64,000 nt of DNA, from positions 24,723,120 through 24,787,119 of the forward strand of contig NC_088778.1 of the NCBI RefSeq assembly GCF_954871325.1, written 5' to 3'. The translations under genes were made by a program, and so were the position numbers. Under the pieces are notes generated by a model. That model made no database searches, was not told where the DNA came from, and saw only the letters and a list, made by a program, of their open reading frames with translations. The first letter of the stretch is position 1. Every line of letters begins with the position of its first letter. Positions 21,611 through 33,997 of this stretch are shown one piece after another. Source of the DNA: Gordionus sp. m RMFG-2023. Lineage: Eukaryota; Nematomorpha; Gordioida; Chordodea; Parachordodidae.

Positions 21611-24600
21611 ACTTGTGCACTTTCATATTTCTATGTGGGTAAATTAATTCCAAAAAGAATAAATAGGTTTTAAGTTTGTAAAAACATAGGAACCAAAATG
21701 AAATAAATATAATAATTTCAAATTGATATTACAATTTATTTTAAAAATTCATTTCCTTCAAATCTAGGAGGAAGTACAAGAACTTAAACAGTTGTATATG
21801 CTATCTTGGGTTGTTGGCACCGTTTAGCAATATACAAAAAAATCTATAATCAACTTTAAGAGTTAAAATATCAAAAGGTTCAAACAGGTTCATATACATT
21901 TTTAAAGGTTCAGTCCAGGTTTGGGTGACAAAATTTTATAGGTTCAGGCTCGGTAAATAACGGTTCGTTTGAATCGTTAATCTTCTTAAATATCTACATA
22001 TATATTATTGAAAGAAATTTTCAAAATGGCGATGATTATTTACTTAAAGCGAATATTAATTTTTAAAATAAAGTAATTCTAATTTCTAGAATTTAATAAA
22101 TAATCCAAAAATCGAATTGATTCCCCATTACTTTTAGTAAACTTGGCGCTTTTTCACTAATATTTTTTATGTGAAGACCAGATAACTTAAGATGCCTCTG
22201 GCGGCGACAAACATTCCAAAGCTTACTTCCAAGTCCATGCAGTGTTTTCAGAGACTCCAAGTTGGACAGAAAGGCCTTTCTATTCAACAACACTGATCAT
22301 AATAGAAAATATTTTTTTTATTAATTATCAGGCTGAGACATTTTATAAGTTCATGAATAAAAAAGAATACTAATATTGATAGCATATCAGCAGAGTTGTA
22401 AGTAACGCGTTATAGTGGACTACTTTGTTTTTAATAGCGGTAGTTAATATAGCTCCACTTTGAAAAAAATAGGGATAACGGTAGTGTGTTCCTTTTTTTA
22501 GAAAATTAGCTAAGTCGTGAGCTACTTCCCTATCTTTAAAAAGTATAATAAAATTATAAATACCAAAATTAAAATATAATATTATAATTAATTCAAATTT
22601 ATTTATTTTTTAATTTTTATATTGATGAAGGTATACTGAAAGAAAATGAAATTCTCGATATAACCAATACTAGTATTTTTAAATTATAACAAAAGGTGGT
22701 TAAACTTATCTGTTTAAATTGTAAGAGAAATATAGCCTCAAATTAGGCAGGTATTTATTAACTCCTAATACCCCTAGAGGGATTTTTGTTTATAATGCAA
22801 CCAAATTAGTGGCATTTTTTTATGAATGAATGAAGATTTGAAATGGATTTTCTCTGTGATCAAGTTGGAATTCAAAAACGACTAAGAATATAAGAGTATA
22901 GGTAATTCTTATAGAAAATTAGAACAATATGAATTAGTCAGTCTATATGTCCATTATTTTTTATTCAATTTTAATTTTTAAGATTTAATATGTGGCTGTT
23001 TCCCTTGAAATTTCTGTAGGTTAGTATAATAGGTAGATAGGAAATTATGTTACCAGTTTTAGTATTATAACTACAAATTAAATAATCTAACGTTTCTATG
23101 CTAAAAGGCATTGAGAGAAGATAATTATCTAAAATTTGGAAATATTATTTTTATAGTCAAAATAAAAGTAACAATAATTTATTCAAAATTTAAGTTGGTT
23201 CAAATTATTTTGGAATAATAGGTATAAGTAAAGTTATATATAATTGTTCTGATTCTGACTGAATAATAAATAAAAGCTAAAAGATTTAAATTTTAATGAT
23301 TAAAAAATATTTTAAATACACTAATTTTTTTACTTATTAGATTCCCAAATATATACAAAGATGATAATGTATTAGATGCCATGATTTCTCCGAATTTTAA
23401 AGTAACTGGTTATATATCTACTCACTTGAATCTAAAGATCAGAGTGATAGACTCATGATAAAGCTGAATAATCTTATACCAAACAAATAGAGTGCAAAAA
23501 TTGAAAGTTTCAACGCAGCGTTTTAAAACACAAATAATGCATTCGTTTAAATGGACAGCATTTTTTTGTTTTAAATTTAGACGTTTCATATTAAAAAAAT
23601 AAAAAATCAACGGTTCAATTTAAACAAGCGCTTCGATGAAACGTTCAATTTTGTGTGCACTATTAGTCACAACCCCCAAAACGACTTCTTCAGATATTTT
23701 TTTGAAATAAAATATACTAATCAAATACAATCCCTTGATGCCTTTTGTAAAACACAAAATACTCAATCAAAAGAACATTTTTGATGATTATTCTTATTTA
23801 GAAAAACTTTTATAAAATTAAATACTACATTACCCTTAAGTTCTGGTGATGAGCAATTAATTATTTAGTAAGGTAAAACTTATACTTAGTGATCGTCGGT
23901 CTAAATTTGGGGATGGTAATATAGAAATGATTTTATTATTAAAATGTAACAAGATAAATATTAGAATAGTTAATTTTTATTAAATTAATTTAAGTCTTTT
24001 TATATAAATTCTTTTATAAGCCAGAAACTAATTATATTTTATAAATGTTGATTTTTATATATACAATTACATTATAACCAAAAAAAGAAAACAAACTTGT
24101 ATTTTCTTTATAAAGTTTCATAAAAAAGGGCAAGCTACCTAGTTTAGTGAGTAACAGTAGCACACTACTTCTATTATAAATAGGAATAGTGTGAATAGAA
24201 ATAGCACACTACTTTTAAAAGTAATTTAACAGCTTTAAATGCCAAAGTCTATAATTGCCCTCTTTATCAATTTTGATAGATGAAAATTTATCAAAAATAT
24301 TTTTTATATAATAAAAATATCAAATTTTATTATTTATGAATTTGATATAAAACTCAAAAATAAACTTTCAAATTTAAAATAATTCAAAAAATATTTTTGG
24401 GGATTTAAAACGTTTTTTTTTAAAATATTTATTGTAAAAATAGGTTGAAAATGTTTAAAAATTAATTTTTATTAAAAAAAGAATTTTAATATCTGAAAAA
24501 GAAAACTTAAAACAAGAGGGAACCAAACATAGATCTTGGAATTGAAAGAACAAAGAACACCACATATTTTTTTGAATAAATACATGAAATATTTTTTTTA

Positions 24601-24754
24601 CAAATATAGGTTTCAACTAATACCTTAAAATATTGGTATTAGTCGAAAAATGTGATTTAACCCAAAAATGTGATTTTGTGCTTCTTTGGTTTTAAATGAT
24701 TAAACTATTTAAGGATTAAAAATTCAATATTGCCATAAATAATGTAATAATTTA
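21611..24754. other. Gene-free stretch, probably old transposon debris
   Basis: No coding region seen. Near 22390-22540 and 24130-24230 there are related words (GTAACGCG, TAGTGTG, GCACACTACTT) in roughly inverted order, which may be the worn ends of one 1.8-kb element. Around 21870-21980 GGTTCA words are repeated five times in about 100 bp. Confidence 0.4.
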
Positions 24755-24762
24755 GTTACAAC

Positions 24763-24961
24763 TAGTATTGTTCAAAAGTCTGATTTGAGTTGATATTTAG
24801 AATGATCCAATTAAGATTTTAGGAGGTCAAGATATGGCAAATAGATGTCCAAACCTTGAGCTATCTATGAGCAAAATCTCCAGGCTTACATAATATTATT
24901 TTATAAACTTAATAGTGCCATTTTTAAAAATCAACCCAAATTGGGATTTTTCACAGCACTA
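24763..24961. mobile_element. hAT-type MITE, diverged AACGGCTC-family copy
   Basis: Ends TAGTATTGTTCAAAAGTC and, inverted, TAGTGCTGTGAAAAATCCCA. Perfect 8-bp duplication GTTACAAC at 24755-24762 and 24962-24969. The interior is more diverged than the other copies, so it is older by sequence, yet the duplication is intact. Confidence 0.8.
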
Positions 24962-25051
24962 GTTACAACTATATCTATAGATATATGGATAATATAATTT
25001 TAGTAAATTTTATGATAAATGAAAACACAAGTGAGGAAGCAAAATATTATA

Positions 25052-25057
25052 TTTATT
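25052..25057 (-). terminator. Candidate polyadenylation signal of the Nudix gene
   Basis: AATAAA on the minus strand about 160 bases past the Nudix stop codon; the only plain copy of the hexamer I see close by. Confidence 0.35.
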
Positions 25058-25214
25058 TATATTCAAATAATTTAAAATATTATATTTCAAATAATTTTAT
25101 AGACTAGAAATTTTATATCACATATGTGGAATGAAAACATCATAAAAATTACATATACAAATAAATATATATATATAAATAATATAAAAAGATGTATTTT
25201 TTCTATATACAGCT

Positions 25215-26631
25215 TTAAATGTTTGTGATCGTTTCAATTTTGGGTATTAATGGAATTTTGTATCCATAAACACTGGGTGGTAACAAAATTTTCAAAACAT
25301 GGTGAAGAATAATAGCAGTAAGACCCCAAATCCTGATTTTAGAATCTTCCAATGACTTACTCTTAATATCTATAAATTTATTATGGTTATTTTTGGGAGG
25401 TTTAACAAAATATATAGGGAGTGAGTAAGTCATTTTGCCTGCTATTTTGTATTGAGTATGTGCTATATTATTGGGATTGCATAGGTCCCTGATAGGTACA
25501 AATATAGCTTGTTCAACTTCAGTTTCACATAATTTAAGCTGTGATTCATTGATAAAACCTCCAGATACAAAACCAACGAATGGAGTTATGAGTGTTTTTA
25601 AATCACGACTTGGGAAAGGATTTAGTTCACTCCATAAATCAATGCGATCAGGATTTAAGCCTACCTCTTCCAATGTTTCTCTTAAAGCTGTGTCTTTGAG
25701 GGATTGGTCTTTATCAATTTCAAAAATACCACCTGGAAAACTTATGTCACCACTGTTGCGGAATAAAAATTTGGTACGTCTTATAAAAAGTATACTACTT
25801 GAGGGTATCAGAGGGCTATATAAATTATTTTAAATAGATTAGGATAATTTGAAGGCTTGACTAAAATATGCGCCTCCAAAAACTATGCGCCTCCTATCAA
25901 AGAAGCTTAATTTAAATTATATTAATGCAGAATCATATTTAGCTTCATAAGATGAGTTAGAAAATGTTTTTTTTATTTAAAAAAAATGGCAATATAGTAA
26001 TATTTTAAAAAAAATTTAGTCAAAAAAGAAGAAATTAAGTGTATTTTCAAAATCTCAATAAGTTATAAACTTAGTATTAACATTTGTTGATTCCTTTTAA
26101 TAAGTTATATATGATTCTGCGTTCAATTTTTATATATTAAGCTTCTTTGACAGGGGGCACATAGTTTAGTCATGTAAAAAAATAATTCTTTAAAATTTTT
26201 ACTATGTTGCCATTTTTTTAAATAAAAAACAACATTTTCTAACTCATCTTATGAAGCTAAATAAGATTCTGTAATAATATAATTTAAATTAAGCTTCTTT
26301 GATAGGGGGCACATATTTTAGTCATGCCCTAATTTGATGAATTTTTGTATTAGTTATTTAACAAAAATTTATATTACATTTGTACGTTTTCCAAGGAATA
26401 ATCAGCAGGATCAACTATGCATAAAGGAACTAGAACTGCAGCTTGTCTGATTTTCATTAAATGATCGGCATTGTAGGTCCAACGATGATCTATGTTAGAG
26501 CATTCTTGAAATTTGACTTTATTAAGAGGGGAGAAAATATTATCAGGAGAAAAATGTTTGTTAAGAATGGCAGTAGTACTAAAAAATTTGTTTGATATTC
26601 TTTTGGTAAAATACAAATACATGTAATTCAT
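25215..26631 (-). CDS. Nudix hydrolase, coenzyme A diphosphatase NUDT7/NUDT8-like, two exons
   Basis: Predicted to split CoA and its esters into 3',5'-ADP and phosphopantetheine. Exons (minus): 26378-26631 and 25215-25815, joined in phase 2 by a 562-bp intron with GT at 26377-26376 and AG at 25817-25816; product 284 residues. The start fits a mitochondrial presequence (basic, Ser/Thr/Phe-rich first 25 residues, no acids). RQAAVLVPLCIV begins the fold. Exon 2 has the CoA-branch motif ILFIRRTKFLFRNSGD, then SFPGG and the Nudix box ending TALRETLEEVGL with metal-binding RE and EE pairs, and later RIWGLTAIILHHVLKILLPP, as in NUDT8. Length and order fit NUDT8 (about 236 residues) plus a longer N-terminus. 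It is divergent from NUF2 with 320 bp between start codons. The intron carries a 478-bp foldback MITE. Confidence 0.87.
25853..26330. mobile_element. Foldback MITE with about 140-bp arms inside the Nudix intron
   Basis: The two arms are inverted copies. The left contains ATCAAAGAAGCTTAATTTAA, CTTCATAAGATGAGTTAGAA and TTTAAAAAAAATGGCAA; the right has all three inverted. Outer ends are AGGCTTGACTAAAATATG and CATATTTTAGTCATGCCCT. Flanked by AATTTGA at 25846-25852 and 26331-26337 (7 bp, possibly 8). It fills most of the intron. Confidence 0.8.
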
Positions 26632-26951
26632 TCATTAAAGAATTAGTTATTTTTTGGAGAGCCTATCTGAATGTGTTATAAAAAAGATTACATCACCTGT
26701 CAGATTTGATATATATGTCATTGTATCTACTCGTCTTTGTTATTTGATATCTTAATTGAGTCGAGGTCAGGTTATACATATTTATTTCCCGAAATTAATC
26801 TCTTGAAGAGGTTGTTGTAAATTTATAAGATTAGCCATATATAGATTAGGGTGAATATTATAAAAAGATGGTTAAAATATAAACCCATATGTTTCCTGAT
26901 GACCGACGTATCAATATTTATCAATAAAAGGATTGCGCGAAATTCAAAATT
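26632..26951. promoter_or_regulatory. Shared divergent promoter region of the Nudix gene and NUF2
   Basis: 320 bases between the two start codons, with no room for a separate gene. Both 5' UTRs and the core promoters must lie here or overlap. Individual motifs are not assigned; AT-rich with no clear TATA distinction. Confidence 0.6.
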
Positions 26952-29678
26952 ATGGAAGCAAAACCTGCAATTTTAGAAATTAAAAAAAAACTTAAAGAAT
27001 ATTTTCCAGAATTTACTGGTTCCTTAGAATCATTATGCAATCCTCAAGTAAATTTTTGCATACAATTAAAATAAACTTTATAATAGTTTATTCAATCTAG
27101 GTTGATGATTATTAAATCATTTTTGGAGAAATATTTAAATTATGATATTGATTCGATTTTAATGACAAAGGAAAATTATGTTGTTAATAATTATATAAAT
27201 GCCTCAAATTATCAAGATATTAACCATCTTTCTACCTATGGGTTGATGGCACACAATACTCTTATGAATTTGGGGTGCCCAGACTTTTTCATAACAGATA
27301 TAATTGTACCAGGTAATAATTTTACATGTGCATATATTATAATAAATAATTAGATTTTAAAAAGTGGGTCAAGATACTTGGAGCAATATGCAACTTTCTT
27401 GATTATTTGAAAGATAATAAGCAATATTTTTTCAAAATAACAGAACAACTTTCCAACATGCAAACAAATATTCAACAAAAAATGGATTATGTTGATGGCA
27501 TCAAATCTAATATTGATGATTATAAAGGGAAAATTAATTGTGCACTTGGTGAAAATGTATTAAAATTTAATTTATAATAACGTAATATGTGATATTCATA
27601 GGACAATGAAAAATGTTATGAATTTGAAAAATCAAATAATTTTATAAAATCAGATATTGACACTTTAAATAATAGAATGGAATTTATAAAGAAAGATTTA
27701 ACAAATAAAGAAGAAAATGAACATTTAAATAAAAAAGTTAATGAAGTAAAATTTAAATTTACCAAATATAACTTAAGCATATGATAAAAGTTACATTTGA
27801 AAAATCAAAAATTGTCTGAGGAAATAGTTGTAAATCCAAATTTTTTAACAGAGGAAATGGTATCCATGAATCAAAAATTTGAAGATCTTAAAGAGCAAAA
27901 AGTATTTTAACAAGTTAAATTGATAATAAATCATGATTTACTTTAGTAAGCTGTGTGCTTCATAAATTATTTAGCAATAAATATTATACTTGTATAACAA
28001 ATAAAGGGGGGCCATATAATTTTAAAATATAATAAAATGATTATATTTTGGCAACTCTACCCATTAAAACTTCTACCAATGAAAACATTTTCTTCTTTAA
28101 CAAGAATAAAGATATGATTGAAAATGTTTCAAATCCTATGATTCTACTTTCTCTATAGATATTATTGTTCTTTTTGGTTTCTGAGTAGTAAAATAGTTAA
28201 AATCTCATTGAATAGTTATATTTTATAATTTCTTAATGACTTGTTGACACTGTAAAAAAAATTGAGCAGCAAACTTTACAGCATAGCTCAACCAAATTCC
28301 CAGAGTTGTGGCAAAGGGTAAAATTGCCCATGATGATGGGAACTGGTTACACATGTCTACTTATAGGTCATAAGACTTGTAAACTATTATATTTATTTAT
28401 TTACAATATTCTCAAATTTTGTTATAAAAAGGAATATCTAATCAGTAAATTAAAATCGGGAGATGATCACACCCTATTATGTCAAAGTGTTTTCTCCACA
28501 TTTCCCAAGTTGCAAATTTTGATGGATGAATACGACGAAATTCTAATGGCCAAAAGGTTTAAATTTTTTCATGAGACCAGAATATATATCAGCTGATTAT
28601 TATAATGTTTTATATCATTAAAAAAAAATTTTTTTTAGGAGAGAATTTAAAAAATATTAATATTTCATGCAAATAGGAGATCACACTGTAATAATCCATT
28701 ATTTGCATTATTTTAAATTTTATTTTAACATTTTTTTATTGTTGATATGAAAGAATACTTGAAAATGATTTATCACTCTAGTAGGATAATTACCATAATT
28801 TTAGCCGGCTAATAAACCAAGTTTTTAATCAAAAACGATCACTTTGGCCTTGGAGTTTTTCCAAAAAAGATAGCAGCTCGAATTTGGAAAATTAATATAA
28901 ATTAAAGCACCTTAATATTAATGGATTTTCTCCAGCAGGCTCTTAGTCGAAATTTAGCCATTACCTACTTTTAGTTATCATAGAATAAAAAAAATACATT
29001 TTGCAAAAATGGGAATATAGAACACTTTAATTCTAAGCCGACGATATATATAGGAATAAAAACGAGTGAGCTAATTTGAAATATGATTAAAAATTAGATT
29101 CGTAATAAATTACTAAAAGGTCCATCAAAGTACAACTCGATGAAGAAAGGATTGAAATTGAGAAAGTGGTTTCTCAGAATCAGAAGTATGCCCTGGAAAT
29201 CGATCAACTGACAGAGAAGGATGCGAAGCTTAAAGATAAAATATCTAATTTGGAGTGTAATCATAACGAGAATACCAGAGTCGAAAATTTGAATATTGCA
29301 AATGCAAAAAGGTTAACTTCAATTTCATTTGAATTTTTTTTATATCATACTCTAATTTTTTACTTATTATTAAAGTTTATTAATTTTTAAGACGATCTTT
29401 TCATTTCGATAATTTAGTAAAAAATCTCAAACAATTGACTTATTATTGAAAGCAAGTGGCACCTTTGATGATTTAAGAGCCGAAGAACAAAGTTTGAAAA
29501 AGATATTGGACGAAAAAATTGCCAGAAATAACGCCATGTTAAAAGAGGCCAAAGAGAATTATAAAAAATTTGTCGATATGGTATTAAATAAATTTTTAAT
29601 ATTGAATGGCTTTAAATTTTAAAATATATATTTATATTAAAGGTTTCCAGATATTTTGCGTCACGAGAAGACAAATAA
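26952..29678 (+). CDS. NUF2: Kinetochore protein NUF2 (NDC80 complex), nine exons
   Basis: Partner of NDC80 in the outer kinetochore; the N-terminal CH fold and long coiled coil link microtubules to the centromere. Exons: 26952-27047, 27087-27312, 27354-27556, 27602-27745, 27791-27901, 28432-28556, 29120-29311, 29418-29580, 29643-29678; all GT-AG and in phase, 431 residues (human 464). Residues 1-135 follow the NUF2 CH domain: AILEIKKKL, then MIIKSFLEKYL, HLSTYGLMAHNTL, DFFITDIIVPD and ILGAICNFLDYLKDNKQYF, matching the human order up to the 'ILCP...SGIINF' block. The rest is Lys/Glu-rich coiled coil (EEIVVNPNFLTEEM matches human 'IVDSPEKLKNYKEKM'). It ends VSRYFASREDK. Exon 28432-28556 and the weak end exon rest on phase alone. 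The short introns (39, 41, 45, 45 bp) are notable. Confidence 0.83.
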
Positions 29679-29778
29679 GTGAAACCCGCTTTACAATTTT
29701 TGATGCTTATAAGAATACTATAAATTTTATTTTATCAAATTGTAATATATATCCTTTTTCAAATTATAAATCGTATTT

Positions 29779-29784
29779 AATAAA
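29779..29784 (+). terminator. Candidate polyadenylation signal of NUF2
   Basis: AATAAA about 100 bases after the NUF2 stop codon. Confidence 0.45.
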
Positions 29785-29789
29785 AAATA

Positions 29790-31053
29790 TTTAGATATAA
29801 AGTTATTTATTTTGAATTAAATCTTACGTCAGCAGTGACTTCTCTACCTTTTACAATCTCAGGGGGGGCTCAACTTTATTACTTTTGAGAAATATTTATA
29901 ATATTACCTTTTTTTAAAGTAAATATTTGGAAAATTTAAATATTTTTTAAAGATATCTTCGAATTTAAAAAAAAATATATATTGACTCCACCCTTCTTCC
30001 CTAGTTGCACCAATAGTGGCTTATACTATTTTATAACTTATGGGTACTTGCCCCAACTTAAAGGACTAAACAATTAAGTTATATTTAACCTCCATTTTTA
30101 TTACCATCAATTTTTAATTATAATATATTTAGCCTCATTTTATCACCTAAATTTTTATCCTTATTCAAAAATATAATTAATTTAATCATAATATTTTTAT
30201 ATTACCTGTTTTTAAAGTAGATATTTTTTTTTATATAATCATAAAAAACTAAATAGAAATTATTTCGTCAAAATAAATTTTCCCCAAATTTGACTTATTA
30301 TCTTGTCTTTTATTTATTACAACTCAAAATTCATTAACCAATTTATTATACCATTATGGTATATACCTACAAAAACACGAATATGCATTATACGTATTCT
30401 TGAATCGAATAATTGTATTATACCTGTTCTTACGAATAATAAAAACATTATCCAATTTGATTCGTCCAATATTTGATTCGATAATTAAATTCTATCTTAA
30501 ATTTTTTTTTTTTTAAATTAAGGGATTTTATCTTAAAATATTTCTTATGCATGAAAATTATAATTAAAATTTAAAAAAAAAAAATTAATTTTCGGATCAA
30601 ATTTTGTTATTCGTATTTGTAGAAATGATATATTTTAGGTATAATAGTATGTAAAATTATTTTATAACACCATCCATTTTTAATATGATATCACTTACCC
30701 CAAATCATGCGCTCGTTTCTAATCTGCAATATATCACCCCCGTAACTTCAGAAACCGATTCTTTCTGTATTCCAACCTAGGTCGAAGTTATAAACGGAGA
30801 GCAATAGCTATTCTAAAACATTAATTTTTGCTTTGAAGAAAATTTATAACATTACCTAATATTTCAACAAACCATATATTAAAATCCATAATGTTTGATG
30901 CTAAACATCATTATCCTATTGTGATATGAGGTTAAACATTCATTAGCAGTAAAGAGTAGTCAATCAAAAGAATTATTTGAATAACTTGCTTTCTCCATAA
31001 ACTGGTGTTCTTGTAAAAACCAGTTTCTTATCATTTTTTACAATATTTTGAGA
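29790..31053. other. Gene-free stretch with one MITE
   Basis: AT-rich, no coding frame. Includes an inverted-repeat element at about 30348-30652 and otherwise nothing I recognise. Confidence 0.5.
30348..30652. mobile_element. MITE with ATACCATTATGG-type ends
   Basis: The left end has TATACCTACAAAAACACGAA; the right end, inverted, has ATTTCTACAAATACGAATAA preceded by ATACTATTATACCT. The interior repeats ATTCG/CGAAT words. Boundaries approximate, superfamily unknown. Confidence 0.5.
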
Positions 31054-31061
31054 CTTCTTAT

Positions 31062-33841
31062 TAGGGCTGTGCCGATCCACATATTTTTTACCGATCCGAT
31101 CCGATATTTTCCGATATTGGTTCAAAACCGATCCGATATTTATATTAATTTTTTACCACCCCTCTTTGAACCAAATGTAATTAATAAATCAATATTTTTT
31201 TTGCATAAAAGAATTATGCATAATTTAATTTTTTTATTTCAACAATAATTTAAAAAAAAATATATAATAATATATCCATTTTATGTTGGTTTATAAAATT
31301 GTAATATTTAATATATAAAATTATAATATATTAGATTTTTTTTAATAAATATAAGAGCCTCTAGATTTTCAGGCAATAGGCTTCTACGATGAGGACTATC
31401 AATATCCCCTGCTGTACTAAGGCAGACTCAGATGGGACACTTGTTGCTGGAGGAGCCAAAAATTTACGTGCAAGTGTTGATAAAGTTGGAAATTTTACAG
31501 CATTAACTCTCCAATATTCAAGTGGATTCACTGGGGATATAATATTAATATCATCAATGTTATTCGAGTTTTCTAAATAAATAACACAAATATAAAATTA
31601 GCATTTATAAAATAGTGGGTTTCATACAAACCCAATCTTTTGTTGATTTTGAAAAATCACCCAAACAAATGGGTCAATCATAGCCCAACCAAGCAATATT
31701 TAAATTAATATGAAAAATATATTGTCATACTTTCTATATATAAAGATTCTTTTAAATATTCCTTGATTTCTATTAGGTATGGCAGGTCATCATTTACATT
31801 ACTATCGATTTCATTTATTACTAGTTTTTCTTTGATTTTCAATTTATAAGCATCCCTTAAATTAAATTTGCATTTTTTAATGTTATGTGGAACATTTTTC
31901 TCATTGTCATTACCTAAGTTAACAATAAAATCTAAATTTATTTTAAAAAATATAAAACCTGGCGAATCTTTATTAGAAATTGGAAGTTGAACATTATCAT
32001 CACCTTTAAAAAAAGAATCACATGCAGTCCTAAGCTTTTCTATGTATGATATGTTTTTTGGCAAAAAGAAATCCTTATATCGAGGATCAAGTAATGTTGC
32101 GACAACATAATTGTCATCATTATAAATATCAAAAAACCGAGTTGTTAATTGATTATTAGTGGTATTCTTCATAGTCTGCACACCTCTATCTGTGTCCCCA
32201 TTAATTGTTAATTCACTTTTCAGAATTTCAACAAAGGGTATAACATTGCTAATTGAACATGATTCCGTACTTATTTCTTTTATTACTCTCTGAATTGGTT
32301 CAAGAACATCAATTACCCTTTCTGCTAATTCCCACTCATATAATGAGAGATTTCCCAAATTAGGATTATCGATAATGAACAGCTGTACCGCCCTTTTTTG
32401 TTCTATCAATCTTTCGAGCATATAATAGGTAGAATCCCAACGGGTGGGCACATCCTGGATTAATTTGTGCTGGGCTAGACTTAATCGAATTTGGATTTCT
32501 TTTAGACAATTTTGTGCAATAGAAGAATGTTTAAAGTGTCCTACTATTTTTCTAACCCGGGCAAGCATGTCAATAATAGATCTCTGTGATAAAATTGCTG
32601 CCTGTGCAACCAATTGCAAACTATGTGCAAAACAAGAAACGCTTTGAAATTTCCCATTTTTCATGGCCAAAGTTATATTGGGTGCATTATCTCTAATGAT
32701 TAGGTGTATTTTATTTTTCTTTATACCCCAATAATTAATAATTTCATCTAAAATTTGAGCAATATTTATTGCTGTATGCGACTCATTAAATGTTTTAACA
32801 TTTAGAACTCTATTAATTTGTTGAAAATTTTGGTTTATATAGTGGCATGTTAATGAGATGTGAGAATCGCCACCTGAATTTCTAGTCCATATATCTACCG
32901 TAAAGGATAAAAAAGAATCGTCAACCAAAATTTCTTTACGAATTTTTTCGGAGAGTTTTTCATATATATCCGGAATAACTCCTTGCGAAAAATACTTTCT
33001 ATTGGGAATTTTGTAATTTGGACATAAATGATGTAAAAGCCTTTTAAAGCCTATATCCTCCAAGATAAAAATCGGCTGGTGGTCACACGCTATCATTTCC
33101 CCTATAAATTTAGAAATTATTATTGATTTAGGATCAGAATGTTTCCAAATATTAGTTTTATTAAGAATGGCTGATATTGTTGGCTGACTTTCAGGGCTCT
33201 TTTTTTTAAAAATTTGATTTGTTTTTTTTTCTAATATTTCTCGTTCTTTTTGTGATAGCTCTTCGAATTCCTTTTGATGGCAACGTTTCAGATGTTTCCT
33301 AATGTTAGTTGTATTGAACGAATTTTTCAGTATTCCTCCCCGTGAAATTAGAATTCCGCAGATGACGCATTTTGCAAAATTACCTTCATCTTTATCAAAA
33401 TATTTCCATAATTCAGACCATATTTAAAATAATTTTTATTTAAAGTATAAATAATAAAATTGGTGTTATTTTTTTAAAAAATTAAAAATAAATAAAACTT
33501 TGGGTGTTCCTTTCTATTTTTATAAAAAAACTTGTAAAATCTATTTAAAAAAATAAATAACATTTGCATTGTTTAAAAAAAAATTATTTATAAAATATTA
33601 TTAATGTAAAATAGAAACTCGAAAAAATTTATTTTTTTTTAAAATATTTTAAAAAAAATTTTTTTATTAAAAAATAATAATTCAAAGTTTCATTACTCAA
33701 AAGTTTTATAAGAATTGCATTTTTAGTAAAAGGATCGGATGGGATCGGGTTTTTTACAGGTATCGGGCCGATCCGATATTTTTGAAAAACGCCAAATATC
33801 GGGACCGATCCGATCCGATATTTAATATCGGCACAGCCCTA
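31062..33841 (-). mobile_element. Nearly complete hAT transposon, 2780 bp
   Basis: Ends are TAGGGCTGTGCCGAT and its perfect complement ATCGGCACAGCCCTA. An exact 8-bp target duplication CTTCTTAT lies at 31054-31061 and 33842-33849. The subterminal zones repeat CCGATCCGATCCGATATT words in both orientations, likely transposase-binding sites. Length, ends and the 8-bp duplication fit hAT elements of the ZBED group. The transposase is on the minus strand. The perfect ends and duplication indicate a young insertion. Confidence 0.93.
31333..33420 (-). pseudogene. hAT (ZBED-like) transposase with one intron, slightly damaged
   Basis: Reads from a BED zinc finger (WSELWKYFDKDEGN, C-x2-C in KCVICG, then NIRKHLKRCH) through the RNase H-like core (SFTVDIWTRNSGG, RDNAPNITLAMKNG, SVSCFAHSLQLVAQAA, QDVPTRWDSTYYMLERL) to the dimerisation domain (PLEYWRVNAVKFPTLSTLAR, ATSVPSES). 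A 157-bp intron at 31574-31730 (GT-AG, phase 1) joins the core to the dimerisation exon. Two faults are visible: no in-frame ATG before the BED finger (ATA sits just before it, first ATG at 33096), and a frame slip just after ATSVPSES, after which PENLEALIFIKKN continues in another frame. Otherwise open for about 690 codons. Confidence 0.88.
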
Positions 33842-33997
33842 CTTCTTATTATCATTATAAATACAAAGTATTGACGTTTCCTGCAAAACATTTTTATATT
33901 TTAGCAGAATATTAAACATCAAAACTATACGTGCCTAGCTAGATGGGTTAGGCAACTTAGGAAAAATTTTATTTTTATCTCTAAGTTATATATTTTA

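Noticed and set aside
28262-28330. GC-richer patch between NUF2 exons that could be an exon
   Set aside because: Phase from 27901 to 28432 is already continuous, and the residues do not resemble NUF2.
31389-31580. Plus-strand 63-codon frame
   Set aside because: Shadow of the hAT transposase dimerisation exon on the minus strand.
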